In this document: piece after piece, positions 1-9,616 of the stretch
Layout: the number at the start of each line of letters is the position of its first letter
Position numbering within the stretch: the stretch's first letter is position 1
NCBI GenBank assembly: GCA_026388335.1
Contig: JAPLJZ010000224.1
Location: 1-40,178, forward strand
Direction: 5' to 3'
DNA: 40,178 nucleotides
Origin: Deltaproteobacteria bacterium
GTDB lineage: Bacteria; Desulfobacterota; Syntrophia; Syntrophales; UBA8958
Program-made: the position numbers and the translations under genes
The notes under the pieces: generated by a model
What the model saw: the letters and a program-made list of their open reading frames with translations, nothing else
Told to the model about the DNA's origin: nothing
Database searches by the model: none

Positions 1-1
1 A

Positions 2-103
2 AAGCAGTGGGAGGAGGATCTACTCTACAAACCATGCTCATGGGCATTAGATGAACTACAGATTCGCTCCTCCCATTTTACCCCAGACCGCATACTAGCT
101 TAG
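2..103 (+). CDS. C-terminal fragment of a CDS truncated by the window edge (…KQWEEDLLYKPCSWALDELQIRSSHFTPDRILA*), function unknown
   Basis: Open frame from base 2 to a TAG at 101-103; no start in window; family not recognised. Confidence 0.3.
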   Translation, partial: KQWEEDLLYKPCSWALDELQIRSSHFTPDRILA

Positions 104-283
104 CTCATAACATTCATTGATCCATAAGAACACAAGATGAACACAAGGTCCGCCGCATGTCATTTTTTTATGAATTGCAGTCAATGACATTAATAAAAAT
201 ATGGGCAGATTTATTTTGGTTAAATCAGGACAGGGCTTATTTAGACAGTTAATGTCAAATCGAGTATATGTCGGGACAAACTG

Positions 284-1279
284 TCACAAACGGACGTACT
301 TACCATCAACTACTTCGATCAGTCCCTTGTTCAGCAGCCTTTCGATGTGCTTGGCCGTCAGGGCGCTCTCTCCGAATTCAAAGAAGGCAAGCGGTTCCCG
401 TGGTCTTCCATAGATAAGCCAGGATTGAACGATTTCATCTAAGCTGTGGGGGGTGGCGAGTAAATTTAACAGTTTTGCTTCCCGTTGATAAATGACATTT
501 TCATACTGCTGCCAAAGCTGAGCTCCATTATCTGTAAAGACGCCGGTGTCGTGTCCGGTAAACCATATATCCGCGGGCGTTGCCCTTAATCGTCCGAGGG
601 AGTCGATCGTATCTTCGATACTGGAATAAAGATCACCGTACCACGGCCCGAAGGATGTCATGTCGTAATCGCCGAGAAAGAGAATACCCTGTTCCCGGAA
701 CAGAAAGGCCAGATGGCCGGGCGTATGGCCGGAGGAGGCGATGACTTCCACCGTTACATTTCCAAAGGGAATTACATCGCCGTCTTCAAGAAAGGAAGTG
801 GGCTGGCGGGGTCGGAAACGGAAAGTGTCCTCAATCACCTTCCGCCAGTAATTCCGGTGCGATTGCTTGGGATTGTACCAATCGAGAAGGACTTCGATGT
901 CCGTTAGGGGTGGTGCATCCTTCCTGCAAATCCGGAGAGGAACATCTCCAAAGAGGTCGAGATAAGTGAAGTGATCCTCGTGCCAGTGGCTCAGCCATAC
1001 CTCGCTGATTCCTTCCCGATCCCGGATTTCTTTGAGACGATCCTCGTCGGAGGCCGGATCGATGATGATTCCCGGTCCCTGGATATAAACGGAATTGCAG
1101 TAGGGGTATCTGCCTCGGTTTGCGCCGGGGATGAACCATACCGGGCCAAAATGTTTTTCTTCAGGTTGCATGGCGAAACTATAGGGAAGGAAGCGGCATG
1201 CTGTCAAGGATAAATGCGGCAATGGTATTTTCTTGACCTCTTCGGGAATTTCTCCTATAGTCCGTCGCTCGATTTGCAA
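284..1279 (-). CDS. MBL-fold metallo-hydrolase
   Basis: 331 aa ORF with metallo-beta-lactamase motif HWHEDH, later SSGHTPGH, FLGDYD and FTGHDTG. Confidence 0.88.
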   Translation of the reverse strand: MQIERRTIGEIPEEVKKIPLPHLSLTACRFLPYSFAMQPEEKHFGPVWFIPGANRGRYPYCNSVYIQGPGIIIDPASDEDRLKEIRDREGISEVWLSHWHEDHFTYLDLFGDVPLRICRKDAPPLTDIEVLLDWYNPKQSHRNYWRKVIEDTFRFRPRQPTSFLEDGDVIPFGNVTVEVIASSGHTPGHLAFLFREQGILFLGDYDMTSFGPWYGDLYSSIEDTIDSLGRLRATPADIWFTGHDTGVFTDNGAQLWQQYENVIYQREAKLLNLLATPHSLDEIVQSWLIYGRPREPLAFFEFGESALTAKHIERLLNKGLIEVVDGKYVRL

Positions 1280-1303
1280 TCTATTAACAGAGAGGTATAA
1301 GCT

Positions 1304-1948
1304 ATGAAGATCATTCTCTTAGGCGCCCCGGGAGCTGGTAAGGGCACCGTCGCAAAATTATTGACGGATTATGACGGTTCTGTACAGATATCAACGGGGG
1401 ACATCCTGCGCGGCGCCGTCAAAGCAGGCACGGAACTGGGTAAGCAGGCAAAAACGTATATGGATTCAGGAGACCTGGTCCCGGATCAACTGATCATGGA
1501 ACTGATGAAAGGACGGTTGGCTGAGCCGGATTGCCGGCAGGGATTCATTCTGGACGGGTTTCCCCGCACCATTCCCCAGGCCCAAGCCCTTAAAATACTG
1601 ATGGACGAGCTGAAGATCCGGCTTGATTTTGTCGTCAGCCTGGAAGTTCCCCGCGACGTCATCCTCGATCGTTTGACCACGCGGCGAACCTGTTCCAATT
1701 CCGATTGTCAGGAGATCTATAACATCAAGAGCAACCCGCCCCTTCCCGACGGGACATGTAAAAAATGCGGAAGCAAGACTATTCAGCGGGACGATGAAAC
1801 GGAAGCGGCTATTCAATACCGTCTGGAAACCTATGCAAAAAAGACCTCCCCCCTTATAGAGTTTTATCAAAAAGAAGGCCTGCTGAAGCAATTTGCATCT
1901 CTCAACAGCAAAGACACCGTCGAGGCCATCAAGAAGCAACTTCCATAA
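1304..1948 (+). CDS. adk: Adenylate kinase, zinc-lid type
   Basis: 214 aa; P-loop GAPGAGKGT, DGFPRT, four-Cys lid (CSNSDC…CKKC). Confidence 0.96.
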   Translation: MKIILLGAPGAGKGTVAKLLTDYDGSVQISTGDILRGAVKAGTELGKQAKTYMDSGDLVPDQLIMELMKGRLAEPDCRQGFILDGFPRTIPQAQALKILMDELKIRLDFVVSLEVPRDVILDRLTTRRTCSNSDCQEIYNIKSNPPLPDGTCKKCGSKTIQRDDETEAAIQYRLETYAKKTSPLIEFYQKEGLLKQFASLNSKDTVEAIKKQLP

Positions 1949-3903
1949 TGATTGATTACGAAAAGGAACTCAACGATGAACAGTGTCGGGTCGTCCTGGA
2001 AAAAGACGGACCGTTGCTGGTCATCGCCGGAGCGGGCAGCGGCAAGACCCGGACCCTGACCTACCGGGTCGCCCGGTTGATCGAATCGGGCAACCCTCCC
2101 GAGCGTATTTTGCTGGCAACTTTTACCAACAAGGCCTCTCGGTCCATGATGTCTCGCGTTGCCGCCCTGATGGAGATGGATGTAAGCCGTTTGTGGGGTG
2201 GGACCTTTCATCATCTGGGGCACCGCGTACTGCGCGCCCACGCAAAGCGCCTCGGTTATGAGAACAATTTTCTCATTATCGACTCCGATGACGCCAAGCA
2301 AATGGTAAACCGCTGTATTGCCGAAACAGTTAAAAACGATGGCCCCAAATTTCCGCGCGGGGATGTCTTGCGGGATGTGATCAGTTTCTCCCGTAATACC
2401 GACGAGACCCTTACCGATGTCGTAGAGGACAGATATCCCTATCTGACGCCGCATCTGGATGCGATTCTCGCTGTTGCCCAACTTTACGGCCAGGAGAAGA
2501 AGCGTCTCAATGTCATGGACTTTGATGATCTCCTCATCAACTGGCGGCGTTTGCTGGTCGAACATCCGGATCTGCGGAGCTCATATGCGGAACGATTTCT
2601 TCATGTCCTGGTTGATGAGTATCAGGATACGAATGTTCTCCAGTCGGACATCACCGATCTTCTTGCCTCACACCATCGAAACATCATGGTCGTCGGCGAT
2701 GACGCCCAGAGCATCTATGCCTTCCGGGGGGCAAACTACGCCAATATCATGGGTTTTCCTGAAAAATACAAGGAATGCAAAATTTACCGGCTGGAGGTAA
2801 ATTACCGCAGCACCCCGGAAATCCTGCATATGGCCAATCTGAGCATCATGAACAACGAACGACAGTTCAAAAAATCTCTCCGGGCCATTCGTCCCAAGGG
2901 CGTCCTTCCGGCGCTGGTCCCGCTCAGAAATGTCCAGATGCAGGCAAATTTTGTGGTTCAACGCATCATCGAGTTGATCAGGGAAGGCTATCCAATCCAG
3001 GAGATCGCCGTACTCTATCGCGCCCACTTCCATTCCATGGACCTGCAGATGGAGATGACCAGACGGGGAATACCCTTCACGATCCGTTCGGGAATCCGTT
3101 TTTTTGAGCAGGCCCATATCAAGGATGTGACCGCTTATATGCGGATAACCGTCAATCCCCGCGATGAGATGGCCTGGAAAAGGGTCCTGTGTCTCCATCA
3201 CCGCGTTGGCAGGCAGACAGCGGACAAGCTCTGGCAATGGCTTGCCGCCCAGGAAGCCCCCCTCGTTGCTGCTATCGGCGATGATTTTCTTCGCAAGGCG
3301 GCACAATCAGCAAGGCCGGGGCTCGCAAAATGTCAGGAACTGCTGAAGGAACTGGTTGCAGTGGAGAACAGGGACATCGGGATGATGATCGAAACTATCC
3401 TGACCAAGGGATACGATAATTATCTGCAGGCCACCTACACCGACGCAACGCAGCGAACCGATGACCTTTATCAGTTGGCCATATTTGCCGCCAAGTTTGC
3501 CTCTCTCGAAGATTTTTTACAGGAGATGGTCCTTCTTGCCAATATCGGCGAGGAAACAGAGACAGACGCCAAGGGGGGTGAGGGAAGGGTAATCCTGAGT
3601 ACCATCCACCAGGCCAAAGGCCTGGAATGGTCCGTGGTTTTCATCCCCTGGTGCGCGGAAGGGATGATCCCCCTTGGCCGGGCGCTGGCAGATCCGGAAG
3701 GAGAGGAGGAAGAGCGACGGCTCTTTTACGTGGCCATCACCCGGGCCAAGGATCAATTGTACCTCTGCTACCCCACTGTCGATTATCGACGGGGAGTAGG
3801 ATATGTTCCGGTAAAACCATCACGCTTTATCCGGGAGTTGACACCCGCACTTTCCTATTCCCGTGAAAGGCCTTACGAACATTGGCAGGTCGATGAAGAG
3901 TAG
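1948..3903 (+). CDS. UvrD/PcrA/Rep-family ATP-dependent DNA helicase
   Basis: 651 aa; GAGSGKT, VDEYQDTN, GDDAQSIYAFRGA, VNYRS, TIHQAKGLEW, LFYVAITRAK; TAATG overlap with adk stop. Confidence 0.95.
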   Translation: MIDYEKELNDEQCRVVLEKDGPLLVIAGAGSGKTRTLTYRVARLIESGNPPERILLATFTNKASRSMMSRVAALMEMDVSRLWGGTFHHLGHRVLRAHAKRLGYENNFLIIDSDDAKQMVNRCIAETVKNDGPKFPRGDVLRDVISFSRNTDETLTDVVEDRYPYLTPHLDAILAVAQLYGQEKKRLNVMDFDDLLINWRRLLVEHPDLRSSYAERFLHVLVDEYQDTNVLQSDITDLLASHHRNIMVVGDDAQSIYAFRGANYANIMGFPEKYKECKIYRLEVNYRSTPEILHMANLSIMNNERQFKKSLRAIRPKGVLPALVPLRNVQMQANFVVQRIIELIREGYPIQEIAVLYRAHFHSMDLQMEMTRRGIPFTIRSGIRFFEQAHIKDVTAYMRITVNPRDEMAWKRVLCLHHRVGRQTADKLWQWLAAQEAPLVAAIGDDFLRKAAQSARPGLAKCQELLKELVAVENRDIGMMIETILTKGYDNYLQATYTDATQRTDDLYQLAIFAAKFASLEDFLQEMVLLANIGEETETDAKGGEGRVILSTIHQAKGLEWSVVFIPWCAEGMIPLGRALADPEGEEEERRLFYVAITRAKDQLYLCYPTVDYRRGVGYVPVKPSRFIRELTPALSYSRERPYEHWQVDEE

Positions 3904-3910
3904 TTAATCC

Positions 3911-5800
3911 CTACAACCAGCGATCCGATTTCTGCTTTTCATCGTATTCCGCCCGCAGGGCGATCTGGGTTGCTTCGGCAATATCTTCGACCCTTTTAAC
4001 CCAGTCCTCGAATTTGATGTCCACGCCGAAGATTCCTACCATCTCGTCACGCTCATCTATAATCGGTGCTGATACAGTGATACAAAGCGCTCCCGTCATC
4101 TTGGAAATATAGAAATTCGTAACGTGGATCTTGCCTGTCTGCAAGGGCTTGATAAACCAATCCCGGTCGGATTGATCTGTTCCCACGCCGTAGTTTTCAT
4201 ATTTTGCCCGATCCTGTATATTGGTAATGTTTCTTGTAATTTTACGACCGTTCATGTCAACGACATAGGCAAACTGGATAGAGGGATTTTCCTCAATGCA
4301 TTGCTGCATCACCGGTTCCTGCGACTCCGGTTTCATCGTTTTGATCGCCGGATGTTCGATCACCTGTTTGACGACCCCCACAGCGGCCTGAGCAGCCTGG
4401 TATTTAATCTTATCAAGCTCGGACATGAACAGTTCGGGGAGGTATTTTCGAACCCGCTTTTCGAGTTCCTCATTGGAAATGCTGGTGACCCGGCCGGATT
4501 CGTACTCCTCCGTTATCCACTTGTGAATTTTGGAAATTCCGGGATGGCGCTTGTCAATGGCTGTTTCTTCCTCAAGATGGAAATGGGTGTTGATCCAGAA
4601 GGCGATCCCGGATTTGCCGGATTTATCCGTTACCATGGGGATAATCGGTCTTTTCAGAATCTTGGCTGTGTCAAATATATTGTAAATCTCTTCGCATTTG
4701 ATCAGTCCATCGAGGTGGACGCCGGCGCGGGTGACATTGAAATCGGCGCCGATAAAGGGATAATTGGCAGGAATCTTGTGACCAATCTCTTTTTCAAAAT
4801 AACGGGCGATATCGGTGATAACCGTCGTATCGATACCGTTGGTTGATCCCGTCAGGCCTATGTATTCAATAATCAGGGCCTCAATGGGGGGATTGCCGGT
4901 CCGCTCTCCAAGTCCCAGCAAGGTTGAATTAGCGGCGCTGCAACCGTAGAGCCAGGCTGTGGAGGCGTTGATCAAGGCCTTGTGAAAATCATTATGGCCA
5001 TGCCACTCCAGGAGATGACCGGGAACGTCGGCGTCATCGATAAAGGCCCGGATTAACTTGTCGACGCTTCTGGGCAGGGAAGCGCCGGGATACGTTATTC
5101 CGTATCCCATGGTGTCACAGAGACGGATCTTGATATTAATCCCCGATTCCTCTCTGAGTTTCATCAGTTCAATGGCAAAGGGGATGCAGAATCCATAAAT
5201 ATCGGCACGGGTGATGTCCTCAAAATGACAGCGGGGGATAATGCCTTCGTCAAGAATGGATCGAACGATATTTAAATAGTCATCCAGAGCTGTCCGGCGG
5301 CTTTTATTCATCTTTAGAAAGATATGATAGTCCGACACGGAGGTGAGAATACCCGTTTCTTTCAAGCCCGCATCCTTAACGAGGTGAACATCTTCTTTAG
5401 CGGCCCTGATCCACCCGGTGACTTCCGGATATTTCAAACCGAGGGCCATACATTTTTCAACGGCTTCCCGATCTTTTTTGCTATACAAAAAGAATTCGGT
5501 TTGACGAATAACACCATTTTCACCGCCGAGACGATTCATGAGCACAAAAAGATCGAAAATCTGTTTTACTGTATAAGGCGGTCTTGCCTGCTGTCCGTCC
5601 CGGAAGGTTGTGTCGGTAATGAATATTTCATCAGCCGGTGAGATTGCCATCAACTTGTGATCGAAATCGATCCTGCTGACTTCGTCATAAGGAAAGACAT
5701 CCTTCTGCAGGTTGGGAGCTTCGACGTCTTTTAATTCATAGCGCCAAAACTCTGTGTGTTCGTGATCGAGAACCTTTTTATTCTTGTTCCACTTCGCCAT
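3911..5800 (-). CDS. DRE-TIM metallolyase (isopropylmalate/homocitrate/Re-citrate synthase-like) with C-terminal Cache/PDC-like sensor domain
   Basis: 629 aa; N-terminal half has DTTFRDGQQARPPYT, LCDTMGYG, EWHGHND, GLGERTGNPP; C-terminal ~130 aa (FAYVVDMNGRKIT…DRDWFIKPLQTGKIHVTNFYISKMTGALCITVSAPIIDERDEMVGIFGVDI) reads as a Cache-type domain. Confidence 0.85.
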   Translation of the reverse strand: MAKWNKNKKVLDHEHTEFWRYELKDVEAPNLQKDVFPYDEVSRIDFDHKLMAISPADEIFITDTTFRDGQQARPPYTVKQIFDLFVLMNRLGGENGVIRQTEFFLYSKKDREAVEKCMALGLKYPEVTGWIRAAKEDVHLVKDAGLKETGILTSVSDYHIFLKMNKSRRTALDDYLNIVRSILDEGIIPRCHFEDITRADIYGFCIPFAIELMKLREESGINIKIRLCDTMGYGITYPGASLPRSVDKLIRAFIDDADVPGHLLEWHGHNDFHKALINASTAWLYGCSAANSTLLGLGERTGNPPIEALIIEYIGLTGSTNGIDTTVITDIARYFEKEIGHKIPANYPFIGADFNVTRAGVHLDGLIKCEEIYNIFDTAKILKRPIIPMVTDKSGKSGIAFWINTHFHLEEETAIDKRHPGISKIHKWITEEYESGRVTSISNEELEKRVRKYLPELFMSELDKIKYQAAQAAVGVVKQVIEHPAIKTMKPESQEPVMQQCIEENPSIQFAYVVDMNGRKITRNITNIQDRAKYENYGVGTDQSDRDWFIKPLQTGKIHVTNFYISKMTGALCITVSAPIIDERDEMVGIFGVDIKFEDWVKRVEDIAEATQIALRAEYDEKQKSDRWL

Positions 5801-5823
5801 ATTTCTGCTACTCCCTAAAATAA

Positions 5824-5856
5824 GAGAGGGCGCATGAGATCTTCTTGCGCCCTCTC
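5824..5856 (-). terminator. Rho-independent terminator downstream of LysM lipoprotein gene
   Basis: Perfect 10-bp inverted repeat gagagggcgc/gcgccctctc, followed on the minus strand by TTATTTTA. Confidence 0.75.
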
Positions 5857-5877
5857 GGATAAATCATGTCGGATACT

Positions 5878-6354
5878 TTATTTCATAGGGGGCGTGCTTC
5901 CTTTTGGCGGTGTATATGGTTTTTTCGCCCCTGCTTTTTTTCTTGCCTTTACGATGTCCTTCATACTGAAACCATCACGGGGTATTATCAACTTCTGCCC
6001 GGGATAAATGCGGTTGGGGTTCTTGATCTGTGCCTTGTTTGCCTTATAAATGATTGGCCAGAGGTAATCATCGCCATAAATATCCTTGTACTTGGCAATA
6101 ATCCAGAGGCAATCCCCTTTTTTTACCACGTACTCTGTAGTGGCACTCGATGAAGCTGCCGCGCCGGCCTTAGCTTCGCTGCTTGCTGTTGCTCCGCTTT
6201 GGGCAGCCGTCTTGCTCTCGGCGGTCACCACCTTATCCGAAGCGGTTCCTGGATCGCCATTAACTGCTTTTTTAGCGCAACCTGCAAAAGAAAAAATCAT
6301 CATTAAAGAAAAAATAATACTGCATAATACCATCCACTGATTTTTCTGAGACAT
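5878..6354 (-). CDS. LysM-domain lipoprotein
   Basis: 158 aa; lipobox FAGC; C-terminal LysM YVVKKGDCLWIIAKYKDIYGDDYLWPIIYKANKAQIKNPNRIYPGQKLIIP. Confidence 0.9.
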   Translation of the reverse strand: MSQKNQWMVLCSIIFSLMMIFSFAGCAKKAVNGDPGTASDKVVTAESKTAAQSGATASSEAKAGAAASSSATTEYVVKKGDCLWIIAKYKDIYGDDYLWPIIYKANKAQIKNPNRIYPGQKLIIPRDGFSMKDIVKARKKAGAKKPYTPPKGSTPPMK

Positions 6355-6448
6355 ACCACCATCCTCCTTTTTAGTATGAAATATTTAGTTACGAACCGCG
6401 TATGCTATCTGTATAAACATGGAGGTTGTTTGTCAATGAAAAAATGTA

Positions 6449-8242
6449 TTATTGAACGATTTTCAAAGACAATTCCATAAGCTGCTCAATACTTACCTGC
6501 GAGGGGGCTTCTGACAGTAAGCATGTAGCCTTCTGTGTCTTTGGGAAGGCGATCACATCCCGGATGGACTCCGCCCCAGTCATGAGCATGATGAGACGGT
6601 CAAAACCGAAGGCTATCCCTCCATGAGGGGGGGTGCCGAACTCAAGGGCGTCGAGAAGGAAGCCAAACTTGACGCGGCTTTCCTCTTCATCAAGGCCGAG
6701 CGTCTCGAAGATCGCTGCCTGAACGTCTTTTCTGTGGATACGAATACTCCCTCCGCCGATCTCGGAGCCGTTCAGGACAAGATCGTAGGCCCGGGCCCGT
6801 ACTTTTCCGGGATCGGTCTTAAGATAGTCAAGATCCTCCAAGACAGGTGACGTAAAGGGATGATGGGTGGACATGAAGCGTTTTTCCGTATCGCTATACT
6901 CCATGAGGGGAAACTCGGTAATCCAGGTGAAGGCATAGGCTTGCGGATCAATCAGACCAAGCTTTTTCGCAACATAGACGCGAAGGTTGCCAAGGGAATC
7001 GTGGACAATACGCGGTGTGTCGGCAACAAAAACGATCAGATCGTCTGCCTTTGCCTCCATCCTCTCCTCGATATTTTTGATTTCCTCCGGTTTCAGAAAT
7101 TTTGCGATGGGCGATGTCCAGCCATCGGCGTTTATCCGCGCCCAGGCCAGGCCCTTGGCGCCGTAATCACTCACGTAATCCCGCAAATGGTCGAGATCCT
7201 TACGGGAGAGACTGCGGTTATCTTCGATTTTGATGGCCTTGATAACGCCTCCCAACGCAGCGACTTCCTGAAAGAGCTTGAAATCCGCCGCTTTGAGGAT
7301 ATCGGTCAGATCCCTGATTTCAAGGGCGAAACGAACATCCGGATTGTCCTTGCCGAATCTTGAGATGGCCTCATGGTAGGGTATTCTGGGCAACGGCAGT
7401 TTCAGGTCAACGTCGAGACAGGCCTTGAACAGATGGGCCATAAAGCCTTCCATGATTTGAATCAGATCATTTTCGTCAATAAAGGACATCTCGATATCGA
7501 TCTGTGTAAATTCCGGCTGACGGTCGGCACGGAGGTCTTCATCACGGAAACACTTTACGATCTGGTAATACCGGTCAAAACCGGAGACCATCAACAACTG
7601 TTTGAAGATCTGCGGCGACTGGGGCAGGGCATAGAACATGCCCTGACTGACCCGGCCAAGATAATCACGCGCCCCCTCGGGCGTACTTTTTGTCAGAAAG
7701 GGGGTTTCCACTTCTATAAAACCTTCCTTTTGAAAGTATTCACGGGTGGCGGCCGCCGCCTTGCTCCTCAATAGTATTTTTTTCTGTATATCGGGCCGCC
7801 GCAGATCGAGATAGCGGTATTTAAGGCGCACGGTTTCTGATATCTCTGCGGCGGCGCTGTCGATAAGGAAGGGAGGCGTCCGGGACTCATTGAGAATCTC
7901 CAGTTCCTCCACCATGACCTCTATCTGGCCCGTCTTGAGCTCGGGGTTCTCCATGTCCGCCGGTCGCTGACGGACTTTTCCCCGCACGGCCAAAACATAT
8001 TCACTCCTGATTTTATGCGCTTCTTTATGGGTGTCGATGTCGAACTCAGGGTTGAAAACGATTTGGACAAGACCTTCCCGATCCCGCAGATCAACAAAGA
8101 TAACCCCGCCGTGATCGCGGCGGCGATGGGCCCAGCCCATCAAAATGACCTCCTTACCTGCATCGGCAAGCGTCAAAGCGCCGCAATAATGAGTTCTTTT
8201 CTTTTTTGTAATGAAATCAGACAACTTTATTACCTCTTCCAC
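6449..8242 (-). CDS. aspS: Aspartyl-tRNA synthetase
   Basis: 597 aa; [58 protein letters not shown]. Confidence 0.97.
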   Translation of the reverse strand: MEEVIKLSDFITKKKRTHYCGALTLADAGKEVILMGWAHRRRDHGGVIFVDLRDREGLVQIVFNPEFDIDTHKEAHKIRSEYVLAVRGKVRQRPADMENPELKTGQIEVMVEELEILNESRTPPFLIDSAAAEISETVRLKYRYLDLRRPDIQKKILLRSKAAAATREYFQKEGFIEVETPFLTKSTPEGARDYLGRVSQGMFYALPQSPQIFKQLLMVSGFDRYYQIVKCFRDEDLRADRQPEFTQIDIEMSFIDENDLIQIMEGFMAHLFKACLDVDLKLPLPRIPYHEAISRFGKDNPDVRFALEIRDLTDILKAADFKLFQEVAALGGVIKAIKIEDNRSLSRKDLDHLRDYVSDYGAKGLAWARINADGWTSPIAKFLKPEEIKNIEERMEAKADDLIVFVADTPRIVHDSLGNLRVYVAKKLGLIDPQAYAFTWITEFPLMEYSDTEKRFMSTHHPFTSPVLEDLDYLKTDPGKVRARAYDLVLNGSEIGGGSIRIHRKDVQAAIFETLGLDEEESRVKFGFLLDALEFGTPPHGGIAFGFDRLIMLMTGAESIRDVIAFPKTQKATCLLSEAPSQVSIEQLMELSLKIVQ

Positions 8243-8256
8243 ATTTAATTAGAACA

Positions 8257-9513
8257 TCAAATCCTGTCTTTCCATTCTTCAGGATTATCCAGAGTTACCT
8301 TAACCTGTTCGCCGGTCTGCATATCTCTCAAATCCGCCTGTTGCGCCTCTATTTCCCGATCGCCGATAATAAGAACTTTTCGGCATTTAAGCCTGTCCGC
8401 TCTTTTCATCTGGCTCTTTAGCCCCTTGGCGGTATAGTCCATCTCGGTTGGAATGCCCTGCATCCGGAAACGATTGCACAATTGATAGGCAAACTTTTGC
8501 GCCTCTGTACCCAGGGCGGCAATAAAAAGGGCCGGGGGCTTTATGAAATCGTCACATTGGTCAGCTGGCATCATGGCAAGAAGACGTTCAAAGCCGATGG
8601 CAAAACCGATGCCGGGTATGTCCGGCCCGCCCAAGTCGCGGATCAAGCCATCGTACCTGCCGCCGCCGACGATGGCATTCTGGGCGCCCAGGAAATCCGT
8701 GGTGATTTCGAAGGTCGTCCGGGCGTAATAATCAAGACCGCGGACCATCCTGGGATTGATGGTATAAGCAATATCAAAAACTGCAAGGGATGCCAGCACC
8801 TCGGCAAAGTGATCGCGGCAGCCTCCGCAAAGAAAATCTTGAATAACCGGCGCCTGGGCGATGATGTGCTTGCAGCCTTCCATTTTGCAGTCAAAGACCC
8901 GCAAGGGGTTCGTGGAAATTCGTCGCTGGCAATCTTCGCAGAGATCACCCTCTTTTCCTTGCAGGAATTGGAGAATGGATTCCCGAAATGAAGGTCGACA
9001 AGAAGGGCAACCCAGAGAATTGAGCTCGAGTTGCGGTGATTTCAGGCCGACGCTCTTGAGAAAGTGAATCAGCATGAGGATCACCTCGGCATCGATGCGG
9101 GCATCCTCATAGCCTAAGATTTCGACGTCAAGCTGGTGAAATTGGCGATAACGTCCTTTCTGGGGGCGTTCCCTGCGGAACATGGGACCGATGGTATATA
9201 GTTTCGCCACCGGATCGGCGGCGTAGAGGTGATGTTCCAGATAGGCGCGGATTATGGAGGCTGTTGCTTCCGGCCTCAGGGTGATAAGATCGGCCCCCCG
9301 GTCGCGGAAGGTGTACATCTCCTTTTCAACGATATCCGTAGCTTCCCCGATTCCACGGGCGAACAGGTCCGTCTTTTCCAGGATCGGAATTCGGATTTCG
9401 AGACATCCAAACGCGGTAAATATTTTCCTGGCCTGCTCCTCAACGTATTGCCACTTGCCCGCTTCACCAGGCAGGATATCTTTAAAACCTTTAACGGCAG
9501 TGATAATCTCCAT
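8257..9513 (-). CDS. hisS: Histidyl-tRNA synthetase (start placed at MEIITAVKG; ORF extends to 9528)
   Basis: KGFKDILPGE, LRPEATASIIRAYLEH, GPMFRRERPQKGRYRQFHQ, GGRYDGL. Confidence 0.96.
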   Translation of the reverse strand: MEIITAVKGFKDILPGEAGKWQYVEEQARKIFTAFGCLEIRIPILEKTDLFARGIGEATDIVEKEMYTFRDRGADLITLRPEATASIIRAYLEHHLYAADPVAKLYTIGPMFRRERPQKGRYRQFHQLDVEILGYEDARIDAEVILMLIHFLKSVGLKSPQLELNSLGCPSCRPSFRESILQFLQGKEGDLCEDCQRRISTNPLRVFDCKMEGCKHIIAQAPVIQDFLCGGCRDHFAEVLASLAVFDIAYTINPRMVRGLDYYARTTFEITTDFLGAQNAIVGGGRYDGLIRDLGGPDIPGIGFAIGFERLLAMMPADQCDDFIKPPALFIAALGTEAQKFAYQLCNRFRMQGIPTEMDYTAKGLKSQMKRADRLKCRKVLIIGDREIEAQQADLRDMQTGEQVKVTLDNPEEWKDRI

Positions 9514-9616
9514 AATCATCCAGACCACGAAATAGAATATTTAACGGGCGCTCGTTAGCATATAACTCCGGGAATGGCAACGGGTAATGTCATGAAGGCT
9601 TCACAATATGTTGTCA

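Noticed and set aside
8-76. tgggaggag … ctcctccca inverted repeat at the window start
   Set aside because: Lies within the open frame of a truncated CDS; too short and too far apart to call a mobile-element end without flanking sequence.
1867-3306. Long minus-strand ORFs (232 and 212 aa) opposite the UvrD-type helicase
   Set aside because: Antisense to a strong helicase ORF with all motifs; no recognisable domain.
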